DNA of 45,160 nt from Bacilli bacterium. Its GTDB lineage: Bacteria > Bacillota_I > Bacilli_A > RF39 > UBA660. Below are positions 27,001-33,981 of the stretch, piece by piece. The translations under genes and the position numbers were made by a program. Positions within the stretch are counted from its first letter, which is position 1, and each line of letters opens with the position of its first letter. The notes under the pieces were generated by a model. It was not told the origin of the DNA and did no database searches. It was given only the letters and a program-made list of their open reading frames with translations. The DNA lies in contig JAQUWE010000013.1 in assembly GCA_028693035.1 (NCBI GenBank), forward strand, positions 1-45,160, given 5' to 3'.

Positions 27001-27151
27001 AGATGCAAATGGTATCAATGATGGTGAAATTATAAATTCAACACCAGAAATGTCAAATGAAGAACAAATCGCACAGTTACAAGAACTGAAAGATAATTTA
27101 CAACAATCAGAAATACCTACTATTGACTTAGAAACTGTAAACACTTTATAA
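24038..27151 (+). CDS. Large unknown membrane protein, 1,037 residues
   Basis: I do not recognise this family. The first 165 residues are soluble, helical and charged, presumably cytoplasmic. A single membrane helix follows at about 170-193 (KIAMLTTAIMGGTFYLSQ). A helical, Asn/Asp-rich ectodomain of some 550 residues comes next. The last 300 residues are very acidic and of low complexity (runs of E, N, D, Q, Pro) with one compact segment, LPGYYVHYENGTLIAY. Eight or fewer cysteines and no cell-wall sorting motif are seen. The AGGAGGGG site lies 13 nt after the previous stop, so it is co-expressed with the pilin-like protein at 22597. The two may form a surface complex. Confidence 0.65.
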   Translation: MNQSNTIDKALALLKKAQESGNEEVQSKLLPVYEEMIRPINYDNFSNSQKLHFENLRSFWSEKKGEPYPMQVKAGRMIRLLETLIATPQIDNQDVSAIDDAIHFLGENYGQLRNHLQKKYDVLSPTVTSYKNARNENANFAQSEEFKMHGIAEDSKQAIHAKNMKLYKNIKGIKIAMLTTAIMGGTFYLSQATLHNTPATATVSYAKDKKMDKVDDKEKAIIGLEKNEILKMYDSSIINNNNPMLHSFNNNGIRISAKELNLFQAMCNIDYLSIDEQKHLASFSTVFDLKDAFSISKRIRIDMATVTPDTIAVDGNRLFNKDPRNAQYINDMQSSIAHWNVDKGNSEAKALFDKTLDALIADFNNPLLTNKNYMAYELVLQMAEQAGVIGSDLNYSNEGNMDVPLFEGANSILGQVKLKMEEKYGADTTMFKDKDAEKVYSAVIDTKEIEKNEYLKNYFNGDANAALQLKYGFNRSELNSTQIDQIANTMGLDGATNYLDQFSQNFAKDLANGNVKDFEAALVFINEEDIVNGNELVKLVQDAFNGKADNKAWNGFYYRYAYGNDSRLEQNPAATLFIGDILEQVNKANIGLHLEAGSIEASGDQNGTENLLYTFVGDDRNNLNCEPGTVKMDENGNILMQKSLREQAMTTFKEQMSHTSITAEQTDIDTQNSVYQKILVEYKEEMDKETNNRSEVVLEAMDKDIKYNPNMFAEDYYKSILLEGAYTTGTQTEWAQGVLEPGSMEDQSSLSIDGDGELENQSIPIATDAEVKEMEKNATDSLQLPPQITNKKLDTPIEIDTSTETKTKELEDNEKNTPGNGITEEEAEELNKNNEQYENKDKNGEEVIVADDLAEITEEQIRENPNLYIEALKALLADGDISEAQYLEQLEIIKNEGILPGKQEESSKEEPSVQPEEPAPAQPENTQYIEGQPYPNLPGYYVHYENGTLIAYTAEQYQNIGKNEVIDEKVIDAGGEEVQDEMDPNVGTDANGINDGEIINSTPEMSNEEQIAQLQELKDNLQQSEIPTIDLETVNTL

Positions 27152-27155
27152 AAAC

Positions 27156-27183
27156 AAAGATGAGAGAGTAAACTCATCTTTTT
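27156..27183 (+). terminator. Terminator of the surface-protein operon
   Basis: AAGATGAG, loop, CTCATCTTTTT. Confidence 0.8.
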
Positions 27184-27188
27184 CTTGT

Positions 27189-27217
27189 TTGACAAACCCC
27201 TTCATTTGTGATATCTT
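27189..27217 (+). promoter_or_regulatory. Promoter for the unknown gene at 27254
   Basis: TTGACA (27189-27194), 17-nt spacer, TATCTT (27212-27217) with extended TGA. It begins only 5 nt after the previous terminator. Confidence 0.65.
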
Positions 27218-27253
27218 AGAATAGGAGAGTCGTCTATCAGAGGGGGTACTTAC

Positions 27254-27673
27254 ATGAAGGAATCTGTTGTATTTACATATGAAAATGAGAATGAATTTAA
27301 GAAGTTAGAAAGAGCACTAAAAAAATACAATATGCTTGCTTATAAAAAGTTATATTTTGAATTTTATCCTAGTTTAAAAGAAGGAAATATGCTTGGAAAA
27401 GTAATTCAAACAGATGCTTCTACAGGTATTGATACCTATGAATTAAAACTACCCACTGATGTATTATTTTCAAAAGTACATGGCGATGTTAGACTACATT
27501 ATCAAAACTTAAAAAATGAACAAGCTGTTAAACTTTTAACCATTAAGCCAGAAGATATTTTAACAGAAGGTCATCAGTCAGAACTTGTTACCTATAAAGG
27601 CGTTATGGTATCCAAACAACATTCTGAAAAAGATTTATTTAAAATCAATTTATTAAATATGATACAAAAATAA
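27254..27673 (+). CDS. Unknown small protein, 139 residues
   Basis: I do not recognise it. It is soluble, lysine-rich and probably alpha/beta (VVFTYENENEFKKLERALKKY at the N-terminus, then alternating strands and loops). There is no cysteine and no signal peptide. The AGAGGGGG ribosome binding site precedes the ATG. It has its own promoter and a terminator shared with the convergent gene after it. Confidence 0.65.
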   Translation: MKESVVFTYENENEFKKLERALKKYNMLAYKKLYFEFYPSLKEGNMLGKVIQTDASTGIDTYELKLPTDVLFSKVHGDVRLHYQNLKNEQAVKLLTIKPEDILTEGHQSELVTYKGVMVSKQHSEKDLFKINLLNMIQK

Positions 27674-27707
27674 AAAACCAATTCTTATTTAAGAGTTGGC
27701 TTTTTTT
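27671..27707. terminator. Bidirectional terminator between convergent genes
   Basis: CCAATTCT and AGAGTTGG form the stem (one T-G pair), with A run before and T run after. The stop of the minus-strand gene at 27685 lies in it. Confidence 0.8.
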
Positions 27708-28260
27708 GTTGTGGTACAAATACTGCGATTTTTTCTTTTCCAGTTATTTCATTTGAAACAGTCTTTGGTAATATTTTTGTTTCTTTATAATTTTTATAAA
27801 GTTCTTCCCATTCTTGATAAGGAATTTTTTTGTATACTTCTGGAATGATTGTTTTATTAGAAAACATATCACCTGTTTCCATGCATCCATATATATGGAA
27901 ATCTTCTAAGGCATGATTAGGATCTAAATCAAGTTCATATATAGTAACATATTTACATAATTCTTTTCCCAAATCCCGATTTTGTTTTATAATAGCTTTT
28001 ATTTTATTTAGCTTTAAAGTATCTGCTGTTTCCTTTAATTGTTGTGCCTTTATTTCTAAACGATTAAAATTGTAAGGCAATGTATCATCTTGTAATGATG
28101 CAAGTGCCATGGCTTCCATTCTTTCAATTGATTGCATCATATTTTGTTGTTTCTTTTCTAATTGCTGAATCAAATTATTATTTTTTTGCAATTTCTCAAT
28201 AAGAATTTTTGCACTTCCTATTTGTATTTTTAAATCTTCCTGATTTTTTGTTTCGTTCAT
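27685..28260 (-). CDS. Unknown coiled-coil protein, 191 residues
   Basis: No family is recognised. Residues 5-105 are almost wholly helical, rich in Q, K, E, L and I with heptad-like spacing (KLQKNNNLIQQLEKKQQNM), so a long coiled coil is likely. The C-terminal part (about 105-191) is a small mixed domain with two cysteines. There is no signal peptide. The start is set by AAGGGGG upstream of ATG 28260, and a TATAAT box (28288-28293, minus strand) lies close before it. Confidence 0.6.
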   Translation of the reverse strand: MNETKNQEDLKIQIGSAKILIEKLQKNNNLIQQLEKKQQNMMQSIERMEAMALASLQDDTLPYNFNRLEIKAQQLKETADTLKLNKIKAIIKQNRDLGKELCKYVTIYELDLDPNHALEDFHIYGCMETGDMFSNKTIIPEVYKKIPYQEWEELYKNYKETKILPKTVSNEITGKEKIAVFVPQQKKPTLK

Positions 28261-28442
28261 TATAGAGCCCCCTTCCTAAAAAATGATATTATATAATCAT
28301 AACACTTTTAAAAATGAAATGGCAAGGAAAACATTATATTCCCATAAAATCACATATTTATAAAAAAAGAAGACTTTATCCGTCAAAGGAATAGGAGGAC
28401 TTTTGAAAGCAACATATACTATGGTAAGAAGGAGGAGACAAG

Positions 28443-28721
28443 ATGGCAAAGCAAGCAAATAAAAGTGTTTTTCCAATAGTAGATGAGGTTGGAACAAGTA
28501 GTATTTTTTTAACAGGAACTGGTATTATGAATGCACAGATAAGAGTCGTATTTCCAAATGCATACACTGTGTATACAGTCGTTCCTTTTAATGGACGTTT
28601 TGAAATATATATTCCGCCTCTCGCTCGGCCTTTAGAAGAAGGAAAAATTATACACATTTATCAAACAGAAAATAGTAAAGATGAAAGTGAAAGTGTAGAA
28701 GTTAAAGTCTTTCTTTCATAA
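28443..28721 (+). CDS. Single bacterial Ig-like domain protein
   Basis: The 92-residue protein is one bacterial Ig-like domain of the Big_6 type, with strands VFPIVDEVG, SSIFLTGTGI, AQIRVVF, YTVVPFNGRFEIYIPP, and the closing SESVEVKVFLS. Such domains usually repeat within large surface proteins. Here one stands alone without signal peptide, membrane helix or sorting motif, so how it would leave the cell is unclear. AAGGAGGAG precedes the ATG. A TATACT box at 28415-28420 may serve it. Confidence 0.6.
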   Translation: MAKQANKSVFPIVDEVGTSSIFLTGTGIMNAQIRVVFPNAYTVYTVVPFNGRFEIYIPPLARPLEEGKIIHIYQTENSKDESESVEVKVFLS

Positions 28722-28723
28722 AG

Positions 28724-28750
28724 AACTTTTGGGATTTCTCAAAAGTTTTT
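28724..28750 (+). terminator. Terminator after the Ig-like gene
   Basis: AACTTTTGGGA and TCTCAAAAGTT form an 11-bp stem, followed by TTT and, a little later, a long T run (28758-28766). Confidence 0.55.
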
Positions 28751-28786
28751 GAGGGTCTTTTTTTTATGTTTTTTTATAGGAAACAG

Positions 28787-28816
28787 TTGGACAAGTCTAT
28801 TTAAATACTTTATAAT
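28787..28816 (+). promoter_or_regulatory. pgeF promoter
   Basis: TTGGAC (28787-28792), 18-nt spacer, TATAAT (28811-28816). Confidence 0.6.
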
Positions 28817-28834
28817 ACATATAGGAGGAAGCTT

Positions 28835-29551
28835 ATGACACCAGAAAAAAACATTTTAAATGATGCATTACTCATTTTTTGTTCCAAGGTAGAAGACGGA
28901 AATATGAGTTACAAATATGGAGAACAAGAGCAAGTTAAAAAAAATAGAGAAGCTTTTTATAAAAAAGTAAACATAGAGGAAGACAATTTTTTTCCTTTAC
29001 GTACACCTAATAAAGATGTCATTTGTCATATAAAGGAAATGCCTACTACGGAATATATAGATGCGGACGCTGTTATAACAACGCTTCCTAATTTTTATAT
29101 AGCGAATGCTTTTGGAGATTGTGGGCCTTTTGTTTTATACGATACTAAAAAAAATATACTAGGTTTTGCGCACCTAGGTTGGAGAAGTACGTATTTTGAT
29201 TTACATAGTAAAATGGTACGTTCTTTTATAGAAGAATATGGTTCTTCAGCAGCTGATATAATTGCTTTTATAGGTCCCTCTATTCAACAAGAATCCTATG
29301 GTTTAGAAGAGGCCGCACAATTAGAAAATCCAGCATGGCCCCCTTATATAGAAAAGAAAAATAATTTATATTATTTGGATTTACAAGGGTATATTGTAGA
29401 TGGTATAAAAAAAGAAGGAATTTTACTAGAAAATATAAATAAATCAGAAGAAGATACGGCAAAAGATTTTCATTATTTCTCGCATTATAGAAGTCTTCGT
29501 AGTAAAGACCCAGAAGGTAGATTTTTATATGGAGCGGGTTTACTTAAATAA
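28835..29551 (+). CDS. pgeF: PgeF/YfiH-family protein (peptidoglycan editing factor or purine nucleosidase-type laccase-fold enzyme)
   Basis: The 238-residue protein belongs to the YfiH/DUF152 family. Typical blocks are ADAVITTLPNFY, the metal-site Cys in FGDCGPFVLYD, the His in FAHLGWRST, IGPSIQQESY, and the C-terminal SHYRSLRSKDPEGR. Family members are reported to phosphorolyse purine nucleosides and, in E. coli, to prevent wrong amino acids in the peptidoglycan stem. The AGGAGG site and its own promoter precede it. An ATP-grasp gene follows after 47 nt, perhaps in the same transcript. Confidence 0.82.
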   Translation: MTPEKNILNDALLIFCSKVEDGNMSYKYGEQEQVKKNREAFYKKVNIEEDNFFPLRTPNKDVICHIKEMPTTEYIDADAVITTLPNFYIANAFGDCGPFVLYDTKKNILGFAHLGWRSTYFDLHSKMVRSFIEEYGSSAADIIAFIGPSIQQESYGLEEAAQLENPAWPPYIEKKNNLYYLDLQGYIVDGIKKEGILLENINKSEEDTAKDFHYFSHYRSLRSKDPEGRFLYGAGLLK

Positions 29552-29598
29552 GGAGTCTATTTTAAATTACAGTCACTTATAAGAAATGAGGAATCAAA

Positions 29599-30687
29599 AT
29601 GTATTATTGTTTTTGCTATAAACCAAATGAATTAGAAAGTACAGAAGTTGGTGTATTAAAGCGTTTGAATGAAGATATAAATTATGCGGTGATGCAGGGA
29701 AGCTATCTTTACTTTGATAGTGAAACAGAAAAATTTTATAATAGCCAAAATAGGGAAGTAGATATAAAAGATAAAACCATTCAAGTTATTTGTGGTGTAT
29801 TAAAGGTAGAAGAAATCATGCAGCAAGTACAAAAACAAGGAGGTATTCTTCCTATCAGTATAGAAGAACGTTCTTCTATCAAAAATTGGAATCAATATTA
29901 TGAACCTAAAAGAAAATGTATTGCTTTAAAAGGAAAAGATATAAAAGATAAAAATATTTTAGCCGATTTTTATTATCAATCTAAACAAGATGAAATATTT
30001 ATAAAGACAAAGAAAAAAGATTTTAATGGCTGTATATCTATAGATGAAATTTTAGATGAAAAAAGTTCTTTTAGAAAAGCCTTAGAATATCATTTAAATG
30101 ATGACTTTATAATGAGTGAGAAGGTTTATATTGACGAGGATGCTTTAGGACCTAAGGAATATAGAGTATTTGTAAGAAATAGAAAAGTATTAAATATTTC
30201 TAGAATCAAAGAATTTACGTATCATAAAATTGATTCTTCTATTTCCGATTTTGCTGATAAACTGGTAAATCAATTGCCTGCTACTTTTCCTAAAAATTAT
30301 GTTGTTGATTTATTTTCTTATAATGAAGGAATCGTTGATGTTGTAGAATTTAATGCTTTTGAAACAACCGCTAGATATTTATATAATTCTATTTTTTCTG
30401 TATCTGTGGATATTCTTCATAATGATATGATAAACGCCGTACCTGTAGAGAGAAGAAATGAAAATTTAGGTATAGATGTACAAGAATATATGAATTCTAC
30501 ACATTCTATGAGAGAGGATAGTTTTTCTAAGGATCTTAATGATATTGCAAGATATGGTTCTAGAATAGAGGGTGACTTTTTTATAGATACTAGCAATCAT
30601 GAAAATGTGGATTTACTGGGTTTAGTTATGGATATAGATGGAATAGAACTTAGTGATTTAAATTTGGAATATATAAAAAAGAAATGA
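29599..30687 (+). CDS. ATP-grasp-like protein of unknown substrate
   Basis: The C-terminal two thirds of this 362-residue protein look like an ATP-grasp ligase: EIFIKTKKKDFNG near 134-146, SEKVYIDE, EYRVFVRNRKVLNISRI, and the metal-binding end NYVVDLFSYNEGIVDVVEFNAFE near 235-257 with D, E and N in place. The first 120 residues are a separate domain. ATP-grasp enzymes join an acid to an amine or thiol through an acyl-phosphate. No peptide or cofactor partner is adjacent except pgeF, so the product is unknown. The site is GAGGAA. It ends at a terminator shared with the convergent def gene. Confidence 0.6.
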   Translation: MYYCFCYKPNELESTEVGVLKRLNEDINYAVMQGSYLYFDSETEKFYNSQNREVDIKDKTIQVICGVLKVEEIMQQVQKQGGILPISIEERSSIKNWNQYYEPKRKCIALKGKDIKDKNILADFYYQSKQDEIFIKTKKKDFNGCISIDEILDEKSSFRKALEYHLNDDFIMSEKVYIDEDALGPKEYRVFVRNRKVLNISRIKEFTYHKIDSSISDFADKLVNQLPATFPKNYVVDLFSYNEGIVDVVEFNAFETTARYLYNSIFSVSVDILHNDMINAVPVERRNENLGIDVQEYMNSTHSMREDSFSKDLNDIARYGSRIEGDFFIDTSNHENVDLLGLVMDIDGIELSDLNLEYIKKK

Positions 30688-30715
30688 AAAAATAAATATA
30701 TTTTTGATAATCAAC

Positions 30716-30754
30716 AAAAAAGAATATAATTGGTTTACCTTATATTCTTTTTTT
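30716..30754. terminator. Bidirectional terminator between ATP-grasp gene and def
   Basis: AAAAAAGAATATAA and TTATATTCTTTTTTT. The def stop codon lies in it. Confidence 0.85.
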
Positions 30755-31378
30755 ATGCACCAATGTTTTATATTTTTCTTGAATGGTATCCTGAAAGAAA
30801 TTTCCTTCTTTTGAAACGATTAGATGCGGCTCTCTTTTTCTAATAGCTAGGCGTTCATCAGTACCAACATTATAAAATATCTTTTCTGCTTTATCTGTAT
30901 ATTCTATTCCATCTAAATGATCAATTTCATGGCAAAATATAATAGTTTCAAATCCTTCCACTTTTTTTGTAAAGTAATTGCCTTCGATATCTTGTGCTTC
31001 TAATTCTATAGAGTAAGGTCTTGCAACTTTTCCGGTTGCGTCATCAACACTCATACAACTTTCATAAAAGTATTGTTTTCCTTTCATAGAAATAATTTTA
31101 GGATTGAAGTAGGGTGTAATGGTATAATTTACACCCATATCGTTTAATTCTTTTTCATTTTCAGCTTGCATCTCACTTGTCGTCATAATTAAAATAAATC
31201 TTTTTAATACTCCAAACTGTGGAGCAGCGCAAGCGTAAGCTTTTTCTTCTAAACATATATTTTTCATTTGTTCGATGACTTCCTTGTAATAAGGATTTCC
31301 AAAATCGGTAACCTCACTACTTATTTCTCTTAATCTTTTATCATTTGGATCTAATGTTTTAATTTCTAAATTTTCCAT
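30740..31378 (-). CDS. def: Peptide deformylase
   Basis: The 212-residue enzyme removes the formyl group from nascent N-termini. The three motifs are present but eroded: motif 1 AYACAAPQFG (normally GxGLAAPQ), motif 2 ESCMS (normally EGCLS), and motif 3 CHEIDHLDG (normally QHExDHLxG). The metal ligands (Cys and both His), the catalytic Glu and the motif 1 Gln are kept, so activity is plausible. An insert of about 20 residues after IMTTSEM makes it longer than the E. coli form (about 169), as in type 2 enzymes of Gram-positives. GGAGAGA precedes the ATG. It could be a paralogue if another def exists. Confidence 0.85.
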   Translation of the reverse strand: MENLEIKTLDPNDKRLREISSEVTDFGNPYYKEVIEQMKNICLEEKAYACAAPQFGVLKRFILIMTTSEMQAENEKELNDMGVNYTITPYFNPKIISMKGKQYFYESCMSVDDATGKVARPYSIELEAQDIEGNYFTKKVEGFETIIFCHEIDHLDGIEYTDKAEKIFYNVGTDERLAIRKREPHLIVSKEGNFFQDTIQEKYKTLVHKKRI

Positions 31379-31421
31379 AAAAATCTCTCCATTCTTTTTT
31401 ATTTATTAAAATAAGTATAAC

Positions 31422-31450
31422 AAAAAAATCACTAAAAGAATAGTGATTTG
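31422..31450 (-). terminator. Terminator of the two-gene kinase operon
   Basis: On the minus strand AAATCACTA and TAGTGATTT form the stem, then TTTTTG. A TATACT box (31415-31420) for def follows at once. Confidence 0.75.
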
Positions 31451-31484
31451 CTTGTTAATATTTACCTTAGGAAAGGTTCTTTTT

Positions 31485-32279
31485 CTATAGGTGGAATTGC
31501 ATTAAGAGCAATATAGATAAAATAAATACACTGACATTATTTAATATATTGACAAAATCATTATCTATTATTTTTATACCACTGAGATAGTTGGTGGTGC
31601 AGTTACAGTGTACTTTTTTTTCTGTTATTTTATGACATTTAGGACACTGGTACTTTACTTGTACAAGAGAACACAAAATACTATCAATAAGAGCCCCTAT
31701 AAATCCTAATACCGTAATAAATAGTAAAGTAGAGAGGGGAGAGTTTGTCAAAAGATAAAAAAGGAATGCGATTACAAACGAACCAAATAGAGAAGCACAT
31801 AGTCCTAATCTAGTAATTCCTCCAGAAATTCCTTTAACAGTTTTTTTGAAAGTACAAATATCAATTGGATTTCCTTGTGCTAAAACACCAATTTCTGAGG
31901 CCATACTGTCTGCTAAAGAAGATGCCATCACACAAGCATATGTAATCAAATAAATATTGTCTTTTGTAAAGTAAAATAGAAGTAATGATAATGTTCCCAT
32001 CCCTACATTTGCTAATACCTGTACAGCATCTCTTTTTCCATGTTTTTGATTTGTATTTTGTACAATTAATTCTCTTTTGGTATGTGCTATTTTTCCTGCT
32101 ATCATGGTTGCTAAAAAAGTAGTAACTAAAATAACAAAACCTGTTACACCACCACAATAGGTGATCAGTATGGATAGTAGAAGGGCTATGATGACTCCAT
32201 TTTTTGTAAATGCTTTCTTATAAATAGCGAACCCTGCTAATAAAGAACTTAAGCAAATGCTTATTATTAAATTTTCCAT
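31485..32279 (-). CDS. DUF92 (VTE6-like) membrane protein
   Basis: The 264-residue polytopic membrane protein (about six to seven helices) has the DUF92 hallmarks: GKRDAVQVLANVGMG near residue 80, SSLADSMASEIGVLAQ near 118, and KGISGGITRLGL near 148. The plant and cyanobacterial member VTE6 phosphorylates phytyl monophosphate. A small cysteine cluster, CPKCHKITEKKVHCNC near residue 215, forms a probable zinc knuckle in the last loop. AGGAGG lies before the ATG. It sits 12 nt after the VTE5-like gene, so they are co-transcribed. Kinase activity on a prenyl phosphate is inference from the pair. Confidence 0.75.
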   Translation of the reverse strand: MENLIISICLSSLLAGFAIYKKAFTKNGVIIALLLSILITYCGGVTGFVILVTTFLATMIAGKIAHTKRELIVQNTNQKHGKRDAVQVLANVGMGTLSLLLFYFTKDNIYLITYACVMASSLADSMASEIGVLAQGNPIDICTFKKTVKGISGGITRLGLCASLFGSFVIAFLFYLLTNSPLSTLLFITVLGFIGALIDSILCSLVQVKYQCPKCHKITEKKVHCNCTTNYLSGIKIIDNDFVNILNNVSVFILSILLLMQFHL

Positions 32280-32291
32280 AGAAACCTCCTA

Positions 32292-32951
32292 CTAAAATAG
32301 TATAAATAAATAAGATAGTAAAGCGATGCCAACAGGCAAGAATAAATTATCAAGTCCCTTTGTGCCAATCCACTCTAATAGGGCACTAAATAAAGATAAA
32401 AGAATGATTTCTACTACCGAAAGAGGTAAATGATAATAGAATGTAAATAGGTTTATAATTAAAAGGGAACATAGGAAAACAGTCAAGGTTCCATATAAAG
32501 TTTTTTGATTACTAAAAATCTTGAATTTATAAGATTTAAATTTTTGTCCAAAGTAGGGAGCTAGTCCATCTCCAATAGCCATACAAAATAGGCCAATGCC
32601 ATAAGGGGCAATAAACCTTATATCTATGATTGTAAGTATCGATAAAAGAACCATACTTATGGGATAGTAGACTGTTCCTAATGAGGGACTTTCTGTTCTT
32701 TCCATCATTTTAAATATATTTTTTTTATAAGAAATATAATTTAGAATAACAAAGGTAATAGGTGGAATGAGTAAATGCCAAGTATTCTTAAAAAAATAAA
32801 TCATGATAATCCATGTGAATGATACAAAAATATGAACTATTTTTCTAGAAGTTTCATCCGTACATTTTGTTTTCTTTTTTAAAATATCTGTAAAAAGTAA
32901 AATACCAAAAATAAAAAGATAGGTAAATATATAACCAAGTAATATCTGCAT
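32292..32951 (-). CDS. CTP-dependent polyprenol/phytol kinase-like (VTE5-like) membrane protein
   Basis: The membrane protein of about 219 residues has seven or so helices and the motifs of the phytol/dolichol kinase and CDP-diglyceride synthetase-like superfamily: SRKIVHIFVSF near 38-48, LFCMAIGDGLAPYFGQKF near 122-139, and KTLYGTLTVFLCS, with the final acidic LEWIGTKGLDNLF. An ATG also exists at 32957, but AAGGAG is only 3 nt from it and 9 nt from ATG 32951, so 32951 is chosen. The inferred reaction is phosphorylation of a membrane isoprenoid alcohol using CTP. It leads the operon with the DUF92 gene. Confidence 0.72.
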   Translation of the reverse strand: MQILLGYIFTYLFIFGILLFTDILKKKTKCTDETSRKIVHIFVSFTWIIMIYFFKNTWHLLIPPITFVILNYISYKKNIFKMMERTESPSLGTVYYPISMVLLSILTIIDIRFIAPYGIGLFCMAIGDGLAPYFGQKFKSYKFKIFSNQKTLYGTLTVFLCSLLIINLFTFYYHLPLSVVEIILLSLFSALLEWIGTKGLDNLFLPVGIALLSYLFILF

Positions 32952-32974
32952 AATCATGTACTCCTTATTTTTCT

Positions 32975-32983
32975 ATTATACCA
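32975..32983 (-). promoter_or_regulatory. Extended -10 promoter of the kinase pair
   Basis: TGGTATAAT on the minus strand, with no clear -35. Confidence 0.5.
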
Positions 32984-33076
32984 TACTTTGGTTTTGTCTT
33001 ATGTGATAACCTTTTTATGTGTGCAACCTATAGCGTAAAATGATTTTTTCATTTTGATAAGTATTTGTATTGTTTA

Positions 33077-33103
33077 TAAAAAAAATCACTGCAGTTACAG
33101 TGA
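33077..33103 (-). terminator. Terminator of the DUF6879 gene
   Basis: On the minus strand TCACTG, loop TAACTG, CAGTGA, then a run of T. Confidence 0.75.
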
Positions 33104-33123
33104 CCGTATTAAAATATTTACTT

Positions 33124-33726
33124 TTATAAAATCATTTTTATAATTTCTTCATTGGGTATAGTTATTTTATAAAAGGGGTGTGCATTTTTTCTTTGTGTGT
33201 CATACCATTTTTCTAAAGATGAAATAAGTTCTTGGTGCTCCTCAGATAGCCACCATGCCCCTTGCAAGTTACCATTTTGGTCATAATCGTGAATCAATAC
33301 ATTTGTAGAATCAAAAATGATAAAGTCTTTCATATTTTTATTTATAATTTCCTTGCTGTTTTTAAAATAAATATTTTCTCCTAGAGAAGAAGTAATGTAG
33401 TATGTATAATATTCATATTCTATATACTGACTTATTGGAAATTCTATAATATGGAGTCTTTCTAATTGTACTCCCTTTTTTAGAGCCTCTTTATAAAAAG
33501 GACTTTCTGTTTTCCTTATTTTATTTAATTTTTTTGAAAAGGTTTCAATATCATTTTGTTGTAAATCAAGTAGAGGACACTGTTCTCCTTCTTCATAATA
33601 TTGTAAACATTCAAACTTTTTAAAGGAATATTTTAAAGTATCCCACAATGTATCAAATTGTTTTTGAAATTCTTCTACAGTAAGATAGGATGCCTTTAAA
33701 ATATATTTATCAAAATCTATTCCCAT
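33124..33726 (-). CDS. DUF6879-like protein
   Basis: The last 130 residues of this 200-residue protein match the DUF6879 pattern: FYKEALKKGVQLERLHIIEF, SQYIEYEYY, a GENIYF strand, KDFIIFDSTNVLIHDYDQNG, and the end LEKWYDTQRKNAHPF. DUF6879 is best known from Actinobacteria, beside helix-turn-helix regulators; its function is unknown. The first 60 residues form a separate helical part. There is no regulator next to it here. It has a good promoter (33768-33796) and its own terminator, so it is monocistronic. Confidence 0.6.
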   Translation of the reverse strand: MGIDFDKYILKASYLTVEEFQKQFDTLWDTLKYSFKKFECLQYYEEGEQCPLLDLQQNDIETFSKKLNKIRKTESPFYKEALKKGVQLERLHIIEFPISQYIEYEYYTYYITSSLGENIYFKNSKEIINKNMKDFIIFDSTNVLIHDYDQNGNLQGAWWLSEEHQELISSLEKWYDTQRKNAHPFYKITIPNEEIIKMIL

Positions 33727-33767
33727 ATATTCTCCTTTTTCTATATTAAAGCAAAATGAATATTAAT

Positions 33768-33796
33768 AGTATACATCGTATTTCTAATAATTTCAA
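33768..33796 (-). promoter_or_regulatory. Promoter of the DUF6879 gene
   Basis: On the minus strand TTGAAA (33796-33791), 17-nt spacer, TATACT (33773-33768). Confidence 0.65.
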
Positions 33797-33942
33797 TTTA
33801 TGTATTCAAAAGAGCTATTTTTGTGAATATAATAATTTTGTTTGTTTAGAAAGTGGATGATGGAGTTTAGATAGACGCACTAGACTTTCATAAAAAGGGT
33901 ACTCGTTATATAAAAAATAAAAATACCGGTCTTTATTAAAAC

Positions 33943-33970
33943 AAAAGAAAAACCTTATAAAATAAGGTTT
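33943..33970 (-). terminator. Terminator of the tRNA operon
   Basis: On the minus strand AAACCTTAT, loop TTT, ATAAGGTTT, then TTC and T-rich sequence. Confidence 0.7.
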
Positions 33971-33981
33971 GAATTTCAATA

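Noticed and set aside
24038-27151. Phage tape-measure protein or sortase-anchored protein
   Set aside because: There are no phage neighbours and no LPxTG-type end. A single early membrane helix and acidic tail do not fit either class well.
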